Source: Glandiceps talaboti (taxonomy: Eukaryota; Hemichordata; Enteropneusta; Spengelidae). Taken from it: a stretch of DNA of 64,000 bases. The notes beneath the pieces are model-generated. The model made no database searches. It worked only from the letters and a program-made list of their open reading frames with translations, and was not told where the DNA came from. Location of the stretch: contig NC_135556.1 in assembly GCF_964340395.1 (NCBI RefSeq), positions 17,727,142-17,791,141 on the forward strand, given 5' to 3'. A program made the position numbers and the translations under genes. Position 1 is the stretch's first letter, and the number at the start of each line of letters is the position of its first letter. Positions 13,703 to 27,972 of this stretch are shown here, piece after piece.

Positions 13703-15034
13703 AATGTTAAACAGATACATCTGAACACGGAAACGTCGCTAAGTAATTAAACTGTAAATGCATCGTATTTAATAAAGCAAGGAAAGTCTGTGCACATTAA
13801 AAGTCGACATAAATACAATTTCATTCGATGTTGTTAAGCCATTTCACTTATGATTGGTTTTCATGAACACTGGTAGATACAAGATTTATCAGAGGGATGA
13901 TAAATTGATAAAATGTAAGGTAATCCTACTTTAGGTAGCCTGGAGCTGTACTAATTAACAGTATTCTGTTATTTATACCAAAGGCTTTTATTTCATTTGG
14001 ACTAAAAGAACATTTTTGTTTGAGTCTGCAATTTAACTCCTCCCTTTTTCACTGAACGAATCGACTATATTAAAATATCTTATCTTGCTTAAAGAAGCAT
14101 TTTCCTGACGCCCCACATTCTAATTTTATACCCAGTACTAGACACATCTAATCATTTTCGTAACGAAAAACAACTCTAATGTACAGTTTCTATATCTTTT
14201 ATACAGAGTAGAGTCTCATCTCTCTTTGTATTCAATTAAGGTAACCAAATATGATTTCTTTGGTTTGACTTATCAGACTTGACTATATTAAAATCTGTGA
14301 AACATTAATATAATCATTCAGGATGATATTATCCGTGGTCACGTGACATACTAAGATGTCAAATTTAACTCGAAATTGAATTAATAGATGCAACGTGAAG
14401 GTTTCCATAGGAACCCTAAATATTTGCGACTTGAAATGCAGTCTCATCTGTATATGTCAAAGCAAACATGCATTTAATAAGATATGTAGTATTTATTGAT
14501 TTTGTAAAGTATCGTGATATCATCATTTTCACGCAGAATCAGGAACTGTTCAAAGTTATTGATGTTGCGGTTAATAACCACTGTAGCTTGGACAATCTCA
14601 ATGGGACTGTCAATGGTAATGAATCAAAATCCATCTTATTTGTTTGCTGAGCATTTAGGGACAAGTAAAGTCACATCTTTAAAAATGAAATTAAATCACT
14701 GAACTTTTATTGCAATGCGAGATACTTAACCCCTTTTTTCAATTGAAAGAACCGTTTCGGTACTTTCATTTAATATCCACTCTGAATGTCATATTTCAAT
14801 TGCAGTATGTTTCCTTACAATCCATCAATGGTTGTTGAATGATACCCCTCAGAGAAGTATGTATACTTAGATTTTGAATGCTTTCATCTAAAAATGATTG
14901 TATATTGCCGATTGCTTTGTTTAACTCTACTGAAGTATATGGTTCAAGGTTTCTCTAGTAACAGACTTGTTAATCGGTTGTTAACTAATATATTTGTTGT
15001 TAGAATATAACACCTCTCCTCCCCACTCCTCCCC

Positions 15035-15071
<37 letters not shown>

Positions 15072-15114
15072 TCACTCACTCACTCACTCACTCACTCACT
15101 CACTCACTCACTCA
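15035..15114. repeat. (AC)n(CACT)n microsatellite
   Basis: A dinucleotide run passing directly into a tetranucleotide run. Confidence 0.95.
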
Positions 15115-15152
15115 TTTTATATAATTACTGAACATACGTTTTAAAAAATTCT

Positions 15153-15330
15153 TCGTAGCTTTTGGTAACCTGATAAAAATCATACTAATAAAAAGTGAAA
15201 TCCCCATGTCCGTGGCTGTGTTGTCTTATGAAGTGATAAAACGTTATGTCGTAAAGAGCTAAAAACATCTCTATTAAAAATCATAGACATAAGAGCCAAG
15301 ATGAATCTATTTCAGCTTTGGGCAACGTAT
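15153..15330 (+). repeat. Dispersed repeat, copy 1
   Basis: Matches 19883-19991: TAGCTTTTGGTAACCTGAT near the left, AAATCCCCATGTCCGTGGC in the middle, AGCTTTGGGCAA at the right. This copy has about 60-70 extra internal bases. It lies just after a (CA)n/(CACT)n array. Class unknown. Confidence 0.55.
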
Positions 15331-17326
15331 ATTTTATTGTCAATATGTTTGGTAAAATTTGATAAAAAGCTCGTTATGTTTTGTTTTTACAACATTAGTT
15401 CTCAGAATATTTCATCCCGGACTTAAAGTTTATAAATTCACTTTGTCATATCCTTAATGAATAAATGAATCATTACCTTTTCCGTTTCAGTATTTAGTAA
15501 AATGATATAAATCAGTTGTTGACGAAGACCACGGTGATGTTTTTAATTAAACTAATGGACCTAAGATTTCTTTTCACGATGACGAATTAGTCCATGTATT
15601 TATTTATGTTGATCTTGAGGATTATATAGCTTACATTGACTTTGTTATCATAAAAATATAAATCTTGGTTTTATTATTTATGAGCATTCTTGAATAACCT
15701 TTCCAACTTGTCTAAGAATAATCAGCAGGGAATTCAGCTGAGATTAAATTGTTTACTGGCATACGTAGACGGATTGCGTTGGACTTGAAGGTCCAAACGT
15801 AGAAATTTGTCAGTATGGAATAATGTGTTCATAGTAACATGGACATGACTAAGGACAATTTCACGGTATTGTGATCACTTGAATAAATATGTTAACCTGA
15901 ATCGCAACTCATGCAGCTAATTTTCAATATCCTTTTTGAATCAATGTTCCTAGTTAACTTTGCACTGATTTGAAGATAGTCTGCAGTTAATTGCCTTGGT
16001 TTCATGCTTGATTGCATTACATTGAAAAATCAGTCTAACCCTGTTAACGTAACGGTAAATATGATAAATGAACTCGGTATTATTACCACATGCAATTATA
16101 AAATAGCAAGAAATAGAGTCGACTTTTCTCATTGCCTGACATAATTTGATTTCTAAATTTCAGGGGCAATTAACTAGAAGATTGGTTGACATCTTTGTTT
16201 TAAAATGTCCATGCATATCTAATGAACCAGGAAGATGATTTAATGGGGTAATTATGGGGCTTATTAATATATGAGAAAACATGTCTTGATATATTCAACA
16301 TAAATCCATAACTATGTGACATTGTTATTGTTATATTTCATTATGATGGGAAATCAGTATGGATCTTGAAAATAAGTACAGTAAAAATGTACATCAACTC
16401 CCAGCCATTTCTCCAAAAAGAACAAAGCAAAAATGTTTTTTCTTGTAATAATACTGGTTTGCTATGATGCTAGCTCCTAGACAGTGGACCTAATTTGAAT
16501 TAATTCTTATCAAGATCACAATCCTCAACGCGCATGATTGCAGTGAGTGTATGCATATTTTTAATAGCAGATCTGTATTTCAGTAGTAAGTGATAAATAC
16601 CTTCTTTGTGTACATTTACGTGGTATTCTAAGGTGTCTTTTTTATATGTTATGTCTTTATTGTGGTTTGATTGTTTCACTTTTTAACAACTATGAGTCCT
16701 GTGGGTGAGATTTTTGTCTGTTTGAATTTAAATTGATAATAGAAAACATCATGATCACGTATGATACGAGTGCTACGATAAGTGATCATTGTTTATTCAA
16801 AATCACCACAACAAGTTGGACGAATTCATTTTTATGCAAAGTAGGTATAACGACGTAATCATCATTCCCTATTTAGCATCATTCACTGATTTTGCTTTGA
16901 AAAAGTATTCACGCGTATCAAATATTGCGATTCAGGGGAATTCATAGCTGATTGCTTTTCCAAATGTCAGAGAGAGAAGGAAGTATAGCAGATGATCTGA
17001 TTTAACCGCTATACATACTTAGAATAATCGTATTGGATCGCTCTAGATTTAGAAAAGTGTATAACTCCATAGATTCAACAAAGGGTATGACTCTCTTCAG
17101 TATTGCTTTTGGTTTTGTTTCTCTAGCCATTACTAGAGTTGAAACCATTAGAACATGAGTCGACCGTACGTGATTGAACTAACATTCTTCAACTTTACAA
17201 GTGCAGAGAATAGCCGTCGTGAGCTTTAATAACCAGTATTATCAAGTGTAGTCATAGTCATTTCGGTTTTTTTCAAAATACTCTGTTCAATATTGTCATT
17301 ATCATCAACATAGAGTACCATTTTGT

Positions 17327-17331
17327 TGCCG

Positions 17332-17369
<38 letters not shown>

Positions 17370-17404
17370 GCTGCTGCTGCTGTCGTTGTTGCTGTTGTCG
17401 TCGT
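17327..17404. repeat. (TTG)n trinucleotide array with CTG and TCG units
   Basis: Mostly TTG, with a short CTG block in the middle and TCG variants at the end. Confidence 0.9.
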
Positions 17405-19650
17405 TTTGTTTTTATCTTTCAAATTTCAACTTTCGGACAAGGGAGTAAAATTGAAAATCAATTATTATACTTAAAATGGAATACAGTTCGTCTACAAATT
17501 TCTCTGAAAATAAAAATTGTTCAAATATCTCTAAATAATGCCAGATACAGGTTCGTTCATGGCACTTTTTAAATATTGGCATTGAAATAAATCTAAATGC
17601 TGTCATCTTCTTTTCGAGGAAATCGAGTCTTGAAATCTTTTCATAAACTTAGCACAGTATTTAGAGGCCATATTGGATTCTGAAATAGCTGTATTGAGAT
17701 GATCAGTGTGACCTTAACTTCAAAAAATGGCATGGTGGTCTCGATTTTCCTTTTCTTGATTTTATGTTTTACACCGGGTTTCGGCTTAATTGAACAAAGT
17801 ATTAGCGAAATCTTACTATTTTGTTTCAAAACGCACACTACATACGTTACCGAAAGAATTTTAAAATGATCAGTAACATTGTTTGCACTTAGTTTGTAAA
17901 CATACAGACAAATACTACAGGAATACCTTCGTGATGTTAATGTAAACAGTACGTCTCACCTAAATTTCATCATGACACTCTACTTAGTAACTCCAGATTT
18001 CCTGATACCACTTTAGATTATGTTTTTCTTTCTATTATTGCAGCAATGCATTAACCTCTGAACGTATATTTTTAGTAATCAAGTTGAGTTTCAATTTTCG
18101 TGTGTACCTACTCTTCCAATATTTGTATTGCTTCATTAAGTAATTATACCAGTACGGAGTGCAACCTGACACCAAAGTTAACATTTCCCATTATTTGAAG
18201 AAGAAGACCTCCGTTGAGATCGAGTCCGTTAGTGGTATATCTAAACCGGTCACTAACCGTAGGCAAATATACATGGATTCACAATTCAATTTAAGATTTA
18301 ATTTACTGTGTGCGTCATCACTCAATTTGGTCGTCGCCCGCTATACAGACTCAAAGAGGAATAATTTCTCGTGGCTAAATAAACCAACTTGGAAGATACT
18401 TGTTACTGTTTAATATGTACCTGGCGAAGCAAAAAGGTCATGTAAAAGAATTCAGAAACATCTTTTTATGTAGTGGGGAAATCGTGCTTCTTTTTAGAGA
18501 CAAGGTCAGAATTACACATTAAAATGTTTAAATATTAATAAACTGATATAGAGAGAGCAGCAGAATGCATTTCTATTAATTATGTAACTGAATGTAAAAT
18601 AAGTTAACTATGTCAGGATTTCAATGAATTATTGTCTCTGATTGTAAGATAACTACTTTGAGATTCTATATTGACTGTAGTTTTGAGTTAACGAACCAGT
18701 ATCATCCATCACGTCATGGCAACTCAAGTCAAAGGCTGACAGGAACCTTTCATTTTCTAATATATAACGCAAGCCTTTAAAATATTTCATACTTTATAAG
18801 TCTTTTTACTTCGTAAATTGATTCTAATGTGTCTTTCACATAACAACAATTTCTTAATAGGCTTAAGAGACATCGCACTTTGTTTGACCCTTCTCTGCCG
18901 GAAATATTCATACATTTACGAACTGGAAACTCATTACTCCGTGACATATTCTTAGCCGTCCAGTCGATGTTTTCAAAAACATGCTGTATACTTAAAAGGA
19001 AGTTGTTTGATAGAAGTCATGATTCCCAAATGGCGTTCCAGAACTGTTCAGGGGAAAATAACCATTACCTGACATGCTAAAAGGAAGTTATTCAATAATA
19101 ATCATGTTTCCCGTTAGTCGTACAATTGCTCAGGGACAGTAATCATACACCTGACAAATATTGTCAGGCTATTTGAGACTCTAATAACCCTGTAATTAAA
19201 GGATAAGTACTTCCGTTTCTTAACATCCAGAGAGGATATTGCTACCAGATATGTCCCAATAATTTTACTTTCTAGACAGCTGAATAAAAACTCTTTCCGG
19301 GTTGATCAGTGCAGCCTATTCATTACTTGACTCGTAAAAGTAAATCAGTCTAACCAGTTTCAAACGCCAACATTTCTTTTTACAGTATGACTGTAAGTCT
19401 GTATTTTCAAGTATACATTTGCCAGCTGTAATCTTTCTCTGTCCGCTTATTCTGACAGACAGATAGAGGCAGATGTTGTATTTGTCGAAATTATGATGGT
19501 AATAACAAAGCATTAACGACCAATGATAACCCTCCATAAGCTACATTAGTGTAACAAATACATTTGATACAATTTATATATCTGGTAGATAAGTGCAATG
19601 GGTTCTGCATAAATTGGTAAAAGTAAAGAGTAAAATTGCACAGAACGGTT

Positions 19651-19679
19651 CTATCTATCTATCTATCTATATATATATA

Positions 19680-19715
<36 letters not shown>
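19651..19715. repeat. (CTAT)n microsatellite
   Basis: CTAT array split by a short AT run. Confidence 0.95.
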
Positions 19716-19882
19716 ACTACATTGTCTATTGTTTTTACCTCAAGGTGCTCATTTTTGTTACCTGAACATTGCCATAACACAATGACTTATCGAACTCTAT
19801 GGTGTCACGTTTTAGTCAAATGGTTTCTAGTTGTGTTTATCTCTATGGTGCATTGTTACTTTCCTGATTGTAAACCAAACTC

Positions 19883-19991
19883 CATAGCTTTTGGTAACCT
19901 GATAAAAAGCATACTCATCAAAAGAGAAATCCCCATGTCCGTGGCTGTGTTGTCTTTATAAGCTAAAAATATTTTAGCTTTGGGCAATGTA
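19883..19991 (+). repeat. Dispersed repeat, copy 2
   Basis: Shorter relative of 15153-15330, same orientation, again downstream of a simple repeat (the (CTAT)n array at 19651). The short open frame crossing it is not a gene. Confidence 0.55.
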
Positions 19992-22790
19992 AACCAAATC
20001 TGACATTCCAGGGTTTCGGCAAATCAATTTTAATGAGGAAACTTTGTTTCAGAAGGTTAACAAAGAATAAGCTTACTATTTATCATATTACTTTAGATTG
20101 TGTTCAAGACACTGATGAAACATTAACATAGTCACGGTAATATGTATGTGTACGTATTAGAAGTACTTTGGGGGAACCTGCCCCTAAAAGCAAACAAACA
20201 AACAATAAAAACACGGATTCCTCTCACAACCTGGTAGTTGTGAAGTAAGAAACACTCGACACATAAATGATTTGATTTTGTAAAACGATTCAAACGTCAT
20301 TGGAAGGAAATGCTGAGATGCGAATTTCAAAGTAGTGAATATTCAAACCGTGTTCGTACTTGTTTACTGGAGATTGACACAAAGCAAAGATTTGTGAAAT
20401 ATGGTGCTACATGTCTGTGTTACAGTGTTAGTGTCAATGGTTTTGAAAGAAAAGAATAACTCGTAAATGAGGTGTCTTTCAAGTCGCAACGGAATAAACC
20501 TTTCTAACACCCACTAATTACAATATGTGAGCGAAATTCTATCGTCAGTCACATTCCTTAGTCGGCACCAAGAGTCAGAACCTTTCATTTCAAGTAAATT
20601 CATTTTAACTTTCTATCAACAGGTCAGGAGAGAGGGGATACTAAACTTCACTTTCGTATCGTTATTATATATAAATCAACGTGACTTTACAAGGAGTATT
20701 TATGGGAGAATATTGCCATCCAATACCCTGCATTTATAGCAAGTGTTCGTTTGAATTAAAAGCTAACCAATGAAATGTACGTAAACACTTGAGATGATTA
20801 ATGATGACCCCATACGAATCAAACTCAACTTCTTGAATCAATAGTGCTTATTTTACCCCTGTAAATATTATTGTTTGAATGGTGAAAATATTTGTTTTAC
20901 ATCCCATGGTTTCATCTGTCACTCTGATAATGGTTAAAGGCAAGGACACGTCCGTCTCTTCCAAGTGCACAGTTGAATTCATTTGTCTTTGTGTACAGAG
21001 TCTCCTACGCTCTTATCTCTTGGGGCTCACTTTCATTAAAGTCGGACTGAGCTATTTTACATTTCCACAATGGTTCGAATTGATGTTATTCTAGTAACTG
21101 CTGTGGAAAAGACCATGTCCATACCACTGTTAGAAATTCAATCCATATTAACCAAGTTAAGAATTCGATCAATCACAGGCAAAAAAAAACTAAGTAATCT
21201 GTTCCTCTTTAAGTGAACAGTATTATATAGAAATGGATCAAAGATGTCAGAGAAGGGTAAAGGTAACTGTATCCTAGAAATTCGAAGAAATCGGACATTG
21301 TTAGACATGCATAAGTGCACAATATGAAGTAATGAATATTCTGTCCGTCAGTTTGAAGCTAAACACTGGTGTCTGACATTACAGTTGGGTTTTAAAGGGC
21401 CATCCGATGTCAAACTTAAGGAGAAGCATTTTTAATCAATTCTACGACAAAGAGTAACGGTTGATAGTTGAATTTATATTAAGCTGATTGCTACAAAAGA
21501 TAAAACAATCAATAGTTGAACCAGGATGTCAATACATTCCAGGTTATCAACTGTATATTACCAACTTGAAAGAGTTTTACCAAATTAACAACATTCGAAT
21601 GAGGTATTTAGGGGGTTATTACTGCCGGAAAGTCAATGAATAGCTGGAATCTTACACACTAATGAGAACAAAAAGCACGACGACCTCATACCCCATAAGA
21701 CGTCTAAAAGATATGAATAATGCATAGCCATTACATACAACCAATAATTTGCCAAGTTCCTACATCATTGGGCCTTACTAGTTTCATTCTCTTAAAGACC
21801 TAATCTAGCAATGTTGTCTTGCATTACAATTGAATGTTTGACGATGAAATCATCTGAAAATGCAATCAGGCGTTGGAATGATATGCACTTTAGTAGCGAG
21901 TGTATCAAGCACAAGAATTTGTATCTCAAAAACATTGTATTGTATACCCGCACAAAGAAATACTGTAGTCGAGATCTGTATGGCTTGTGGATTGTTTTTT
22001 GTCCAGGAGTGGTTATGTATATTTGAATAAAGTCGCAAAGTACATCAAATTCTCCACCTTTCTCAAGTGAATTGACGAATAGAACATCATGACAAAACTA
22101 ACGAGGTATACTATTAGCTATTAGAAATCACTACAGATACAATCTGGACCTAATCCCTTCACCCTATTTTGAAAACGTTATTTAGGAAGAGAAGTGTATC
22201 TCTGCTTTTGATCACATTACATCCCAAGATATCAATAAATTCATGCAATGACATAATGAATGAGGGTATGACATTGGCAACAACACAGAATTCAATATAA
22301 TGTATATATACATTAGATGGCTACACAAGCCACGGAAGACTGGTGCATTTTCTGGTGCCTTCATCAATATACTACATAAATGATTAAGTATATGTTATTT
22401 CGGAACATCTTATCATTAGTATATCGCTACTTTATTTTATTTTATGGACATGTACATGAATCTCTTTAGTTATAGTCCAAGGGATTCTCTCAGTTTGCAC
22501 ATAAACTACTCATTTCTTATGATGTTAACAATATTTCATGGGTTGACAATGTGAGTTGATGATTTCACCTAAAGATATTATTTACCTAAAGAGCAACTTG
22601 CACTTGCTGCATCTGGGGTATTATTTTTTTGATCAGACAACCAACAATATATTCATTCAAAACTCTTAAAATACCAATAATTAGACATTGTACTTGATCA
22701 CTTGGAGGTCAATTTTATCTATAAGTAGTGTAGTTTTAAGTTGAAATCGTGTTCCATTTCATGTTTCGGTGCGGACCTAAAAAATCAATT

Positions 22791-23030
22791 GAGTGAGTGA
22801 GTGAGTGAGTGAGTGAGTGAGTGAGTGAGTGAGTGAGTGAGTGAGTGAGTGAGTGAGTGAGTGAGTGAGTGAGTGAGTGAGTGAGTGAGTGAGTGAGTGA
22901 GTGAGTGAGTGAAAGAATGAGTGAAGAAGTGAGTGAAGGAGTGAGTGAATGAGTGATGGAGTGAAGGAGTGAGTGAGTGAGTGAATAAAGGAATGAAGAA
23001 GGGAGGGCGTGAGGGAGGGAGGAGACGGAG
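22791..23030. repeat. (GAGT)n microsatellite
   Basis: About 120 perfect bases, then a decayed half with GAAT and GGAG variants. On the minus strand it reads as a repetitive SLTHSLTH frame, which is not a gene. Confidence 0.95.
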
Positions 23031-24042
23031 GGAATAATGAGTTGATTGATGGTGAGAGCAAATGTGTAGGTATTTCTGTTTTTAAACGTGTTACACTTAC
23101 AACTCGCTGCAAAGTGGTGTCATATCTAATTATAAGCATAAGCATGAAACTAACTACACAAAGTAAAACTACTGTAAATTTATAATTCAATCTTTCGTTG
23201 CATTGGTTATTTTATTAGCAATTCATTCTAGACGATTAAGCCCACTGTGATTCCCACAAGCAGAAAATCACACTACAGTTTATCGTAAACTCAGTTTTCA
23301 TATAAATTACGTGGTATTATGAAAAATTCCTCATGCAATGAGATGATTTATATGAAATTTGACTGTTCCATAGATTCATTGACATATAGTACAAAAAATA
23401 TGAGTGCTTGTAGTATTGATATCATATATTGTGATGACTATAGAACTCTTTTAAGTGCAGGCAATTAAGTTATGATAATTTTTGGTAAACTTAATTCATT
23501 TTTAGAGTTACTTAACGCACGTTATGTTGTTAGAAAACCCGTTCACTTCATTAGATGTGATGGCTGGTGCACTGTACACACATATCGATTTACAAATTGA
23601 CAAGGCTTTTCCTAGATATGTTTTGCTGAAGTTAAACGTTCAAAAAACTACTATATATGGGACTATATTTGTGAAGTGAACTCCGCTGCTCTATACGTAC
23701 ATTTGTTGATGCATGTCTAACTAATCTTGAATGAACGACAATTCTAGTTATATGTTGACTATAATATTGTAGACTTCTAAACTACCCGATTGCAAATTTT
23801 AAAAAGGTATAAGTGTCACACGCAGTTGAACGATTTAATAGCGCATGCGCGTGTCCTCGCATACCTTGCAGTACGAAACGATCTATATGGAATTCTAAGT
23901 ATATTTAAGTAGTTACTAAACTGCAATGCATGTATGAATTTGAAGGTTAAAAGTTTGTAACGACATAATATATTTCAATGTTTATATAATCGATATCGTT
24001 TACATTTTGTCTTTTCTAATGTAGAAAAGTGAGAAAACCAAG

Positions 24043-24449
24043 TCATACATACATACATACATACATACATACATACATACATACATACATACATACACAC
24101 ACACATACACACAGAGAGACATACGCACGCACGCACACACACACGCACACACACACACACACATACATACATACATACATACATACATACATACATACAT
24201 ACATACATACATACACACATACACACACGCACGCACGCACATACACACACAGACATACGCACAAACACACACACACATACATACATACATACATACATAC
24301 ATACATACATACATACATACATACATACATACATACACACACACACATATACATACATACATACATACATACATACATACATACATACACACACACACAC
24401 GCACACACAGACAGACAGACAGACAGACAGACATACGCATGCACGCACG

Positions 24450-24499
<50 letters not shown>
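24043..24499. repeat. Long compound (ACAT)/(AC)/(ACAG)/(CGCA) array
   Basis: About 450 bases of mixed four-base units sharing an AC core. All open frames across it on both strands (MYVC, IHTY types) come from the repeat. Confidence 0.95.
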
Positions 24500-24500
<1 letters not shown>

Positions 24501-25924
24501 CACGTATGTGATTATCTTGTTTGTGCATTACATCAAGAATGACAACACTGACCAGGACAATACAGCATGCATGCTAGAATTACAGTGGTTTGCAATCCAT
24601 ATGAGATGTCTGTATTCCACAAGGCGAGTCATTTTGTTTGCTTTTACCTAGTATGTAAAAATAACAAGGCAGGGCTTATGACGCAAGATGGCTTTTACCG
24701 TCACTTAATGTTGCACCACATACTGATATGTTCCATCATGATGAATTAATACATATGCTGATAGTCGTAATCAAAATCCTTCCTTATCAAGGTTCACTGT
24801 AACCTTGAAACAACAGCACCCATGAGACCTGTTTATCGAAAACGTATGAAACATTTTCCTTTTCGTTTGAAACATTTGAAAATCTAACTGCTTAAATGTG
24901 ATGGGATATATTGTGGATAAGGAAAATGGACAAACGATGTATAAGTGATATATATGCAAATACTTGTGGCACATGCTGTCTAACCATTAGTAAGTACAAC
25001 AAAGTGATAGCGTCGTAATTGCCCTCACGCCTTCCTGTAATAATCACCTTCCAAATAACATTCCGAACATCTCAAACACGTACATATTTTAAATCCTTAG
25101 TAGCAGCACATTTGAGTTGACGAAATGCACACTAATCCCAGTTGAAAGTGTTATATTATTGCGCACAAGGGGGCGTTTTTCATCACTTAGAAAACCACAG
25201 GAAGTCATCGCTACATCACTCCATTCGGCAGTCGGCTGTTTTACTGGTGTTAACATGACACGTTGTATTTTTCCTACTTATAGAATTTGAAAGTAAAGAA
25301 TAAACACTACTGTGATAGTGGTATTTTTGTTATCTTTTCATTTTATTAAATGCACCATTACAAAAAATACAACGGGTATCTATGTGAAATATTGATCAGT
25401 TTTTTAATTAATGTTTTCTCATGCCCAGTCATGTCTTGAAGAACTAACTTAAACTTTTCTTCTTCGTTTTTTATGTTTTTCCTCAAAATGGAATCTGCAA
25501 AATTGTTCTGTAATAGCAATGAATACAATTTCAAATTCACAGATATTTCAACTTTAGCTTAGATTATCATTTTTTTCTTCATCAAGCACATTGATATGCC
25601 ACATATACACTGCCAAATGAGATTTTTCCTTTTTCAAATTTATCATATTTCCATTTTATACAAGTTTAATTACAGTTCCCTTTAATGAAATCCAGTTCAG
25701 GAAATATGAACATTTGACTGACTCGTAAAATGATATGAGAAATAAAACATGTTTCTAGCAACAACAGTGCTGGCTAACACTTTGTTTGGTAATAAAACAG
25801 TATAAAAACCATGCCGGGAGGTAGCTTTACCATATACCTTTTTAGATCAAAAAGGCGGTTTTTTGAGAATTTCCCAATAACAGAGTCAAAGTCACTGTAA
25901 AATTGAATTGGCGTTGAGAGAAGC

Positions 25925-25959
25925 CACACCATACATGCATGCATACATACATACATGCA

Positions 25960-25991
<32 letters not shown>

Positions 25992-26186
25992 CACACACAC
26001 ACAATACATGCATACACACAATACATGCATACATACATACATACATACATACATACATACATACATGCATACATGCATGCATGCATGCATGCATACATAC
26101 ATACATACATACATACATACATACATACATACATACATACATACATACATACATACATACATACACACATACATACATACATACAA
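25925..26186. repeat. (ACAT)n / (GCAT)n array
   Basis: ACAT array with GCAT variants and a short AC block. Confidence 0.95.
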
Positions 26187-27565
26187 ATGATGCAAAACAC
26201 ATTTAATATGATATGAGTTATACCTAACGATAAATCACTTTAGTCTTTATAGGTAAATACAGTTTGATTATGTAAGTACCCATGCTGGCAATTACTTTTG
26301 TTTCGACGCAGTGCAGATGAGGAGCTGGTATTGCACGATTTCAAAATGTACTTTTAATATGTAATAATGGTAATATGATGTTGATGCCCTAACTCTAGTC
26401 ATGTTATGCGCATGACTTGACATGGTGACGTTTCTCTTCACTTCAAAGGCCTGGCATGACCTCCATATTGTACATTACAGAGTGTGTGCCTCTTTCATAG
26501 CAGTTATACACATGTAATGATTTTAAACATAGAGTATTTTTCTAATGTTAGTTACATTAAATGGCACTCTGGAGCAGAGAAGATATGTATGACCAAATAA
26601 GCTGTAAGCTGGTGACTTAAAAAATCAGCCCAGGTTCATGAACCGTCAACCTGTTGTGTCTTCAAATTGTTTACATGTTCTTCACTTGGTTTATTTCTCT
26701 TAATTTTTATCCAGAGATAATTTCATGTATCCTATAATGTTGAAACGTGAAGATCCATTCATTTGTATGCAGTGTCTAATTCTTGTATTGCAATCATTTC
26801 TTTCAAAACGTTTTTCATTAATTCTTTGATTGTATGACGCAATGCATCAATAAAAATAACTCTTTTTAGTTACGTATCTTTGAAATTGCAATTAAAACAA
26901 AAGATAACATCGGTTCCATGGACACTAAAATATAGAGCCAAGGGCATAAAGATATCGATATTCAGTCTTTCGATTATAGGAAGTTGAATATGCATCATTC
27001 GTTCGCCTCCTGCTGTTATTAACACTTCCATTTGTGTACAGGAATTATTTTATTATATATGCCGAATGTTAACCAACCTTAACGCTTAAGGCTTTCCAGA
27101 AGCATTAAAAGTGTCTATACACATTGCCGTGGTAACGACGAAGGTTTATCGTTGTCCGAAAGCTTTCTTGTGGTATAATATAGTCTGGGTTATAGCTTTC
27201 AAGCACTGATTTTGCTCTCTAAAATTACCAACCTAAGTAATAAATGTTTTATTTGTTGAAATTGTTATTCAACCCCCAAGGTATTTAGTATAAAAGTATT
27301 CATAGTGAATTAAGATGGTAATTGTTACTATACATATCGTTCACCACGGCTACAGCAATTATTTTGGTGCGATACTGATGCTTTCCGGCGACCTCGACTT
27401 GTCATATGCACAGTTACATAAAGTATGCACTACACCAATTGCGAATTGTGTGCAAAAACCGTGTTATTTTACATTCAAGCGCGCATCTCATGGTTGCAAA
27501 TTAGTTTTCTGTATATTAGTGTTTAATACGTTCTTCACACAAATACGTATACTATGTTTAAGCGT

Positions 27566-27972
27566 TGTATGTATGTATGTATGTATGTATGTATGTATGT
27601 ATGTATGTATGTATGTATGTATGCATGTATGTATGCATGTATGCATGCATGCACGTATGTATGTATGTATGTATGTATGTATGTATGTATGTATGTATGT
27701 ATGTATGTATGTGTGTGCGCGTGTGCGCGTGCATAAGCATGCATGGATGCTTGCATGTGTGCATGTCTGTCTGTATGTATGTATGTACGCATGTATGTCT
27801 GTCTGTCTGTCTGTCTTTCTGTATGTATGTCTGTCTGTCTGTCTGTATGTATGTATGTATGTATGTATGTATGTACGCATGTATGTCTGTCTTTCTGTAT
27901 GTATGTATGTATGTATGTATGTATGTATGTATTGCATGTATGCATGTATGTATGTATGTATGTATGCATGTA
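27566..27972. repeat. Compound (ATGT)/(CTGT)/(GCAT) array
   Basis: About 400 bases, in opposite orientation to the arrays at 24.0 and 25.9 kb. The 250-residue frame crossing it is mostly repeat-encoded. Confidence 0.95.

Larger units (their letters stand above)
13703..24042. other. Non-genic AT-rich region with simple repeats
   Basis: It holds the two copies of the dispersed repeat and four microsatellites listed separately. No supported gene. The largest frames are repeat-encoded or below 90 codons. Confidence 0.5.

Noticed and set aside
22777-23190. 137-codon minus-strand frame with Ser-Leu-Thr-His repeats
   Set aside because: Encoded by the GAGT microsatellite; flanks are unremarkable.
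24000-24528. Several open frames of 160-173 codons on both strands
   Set aside because: They are translations of the ACAT/AC array (MYVC, IHTY, VCVC patterns) open in many frames at once.
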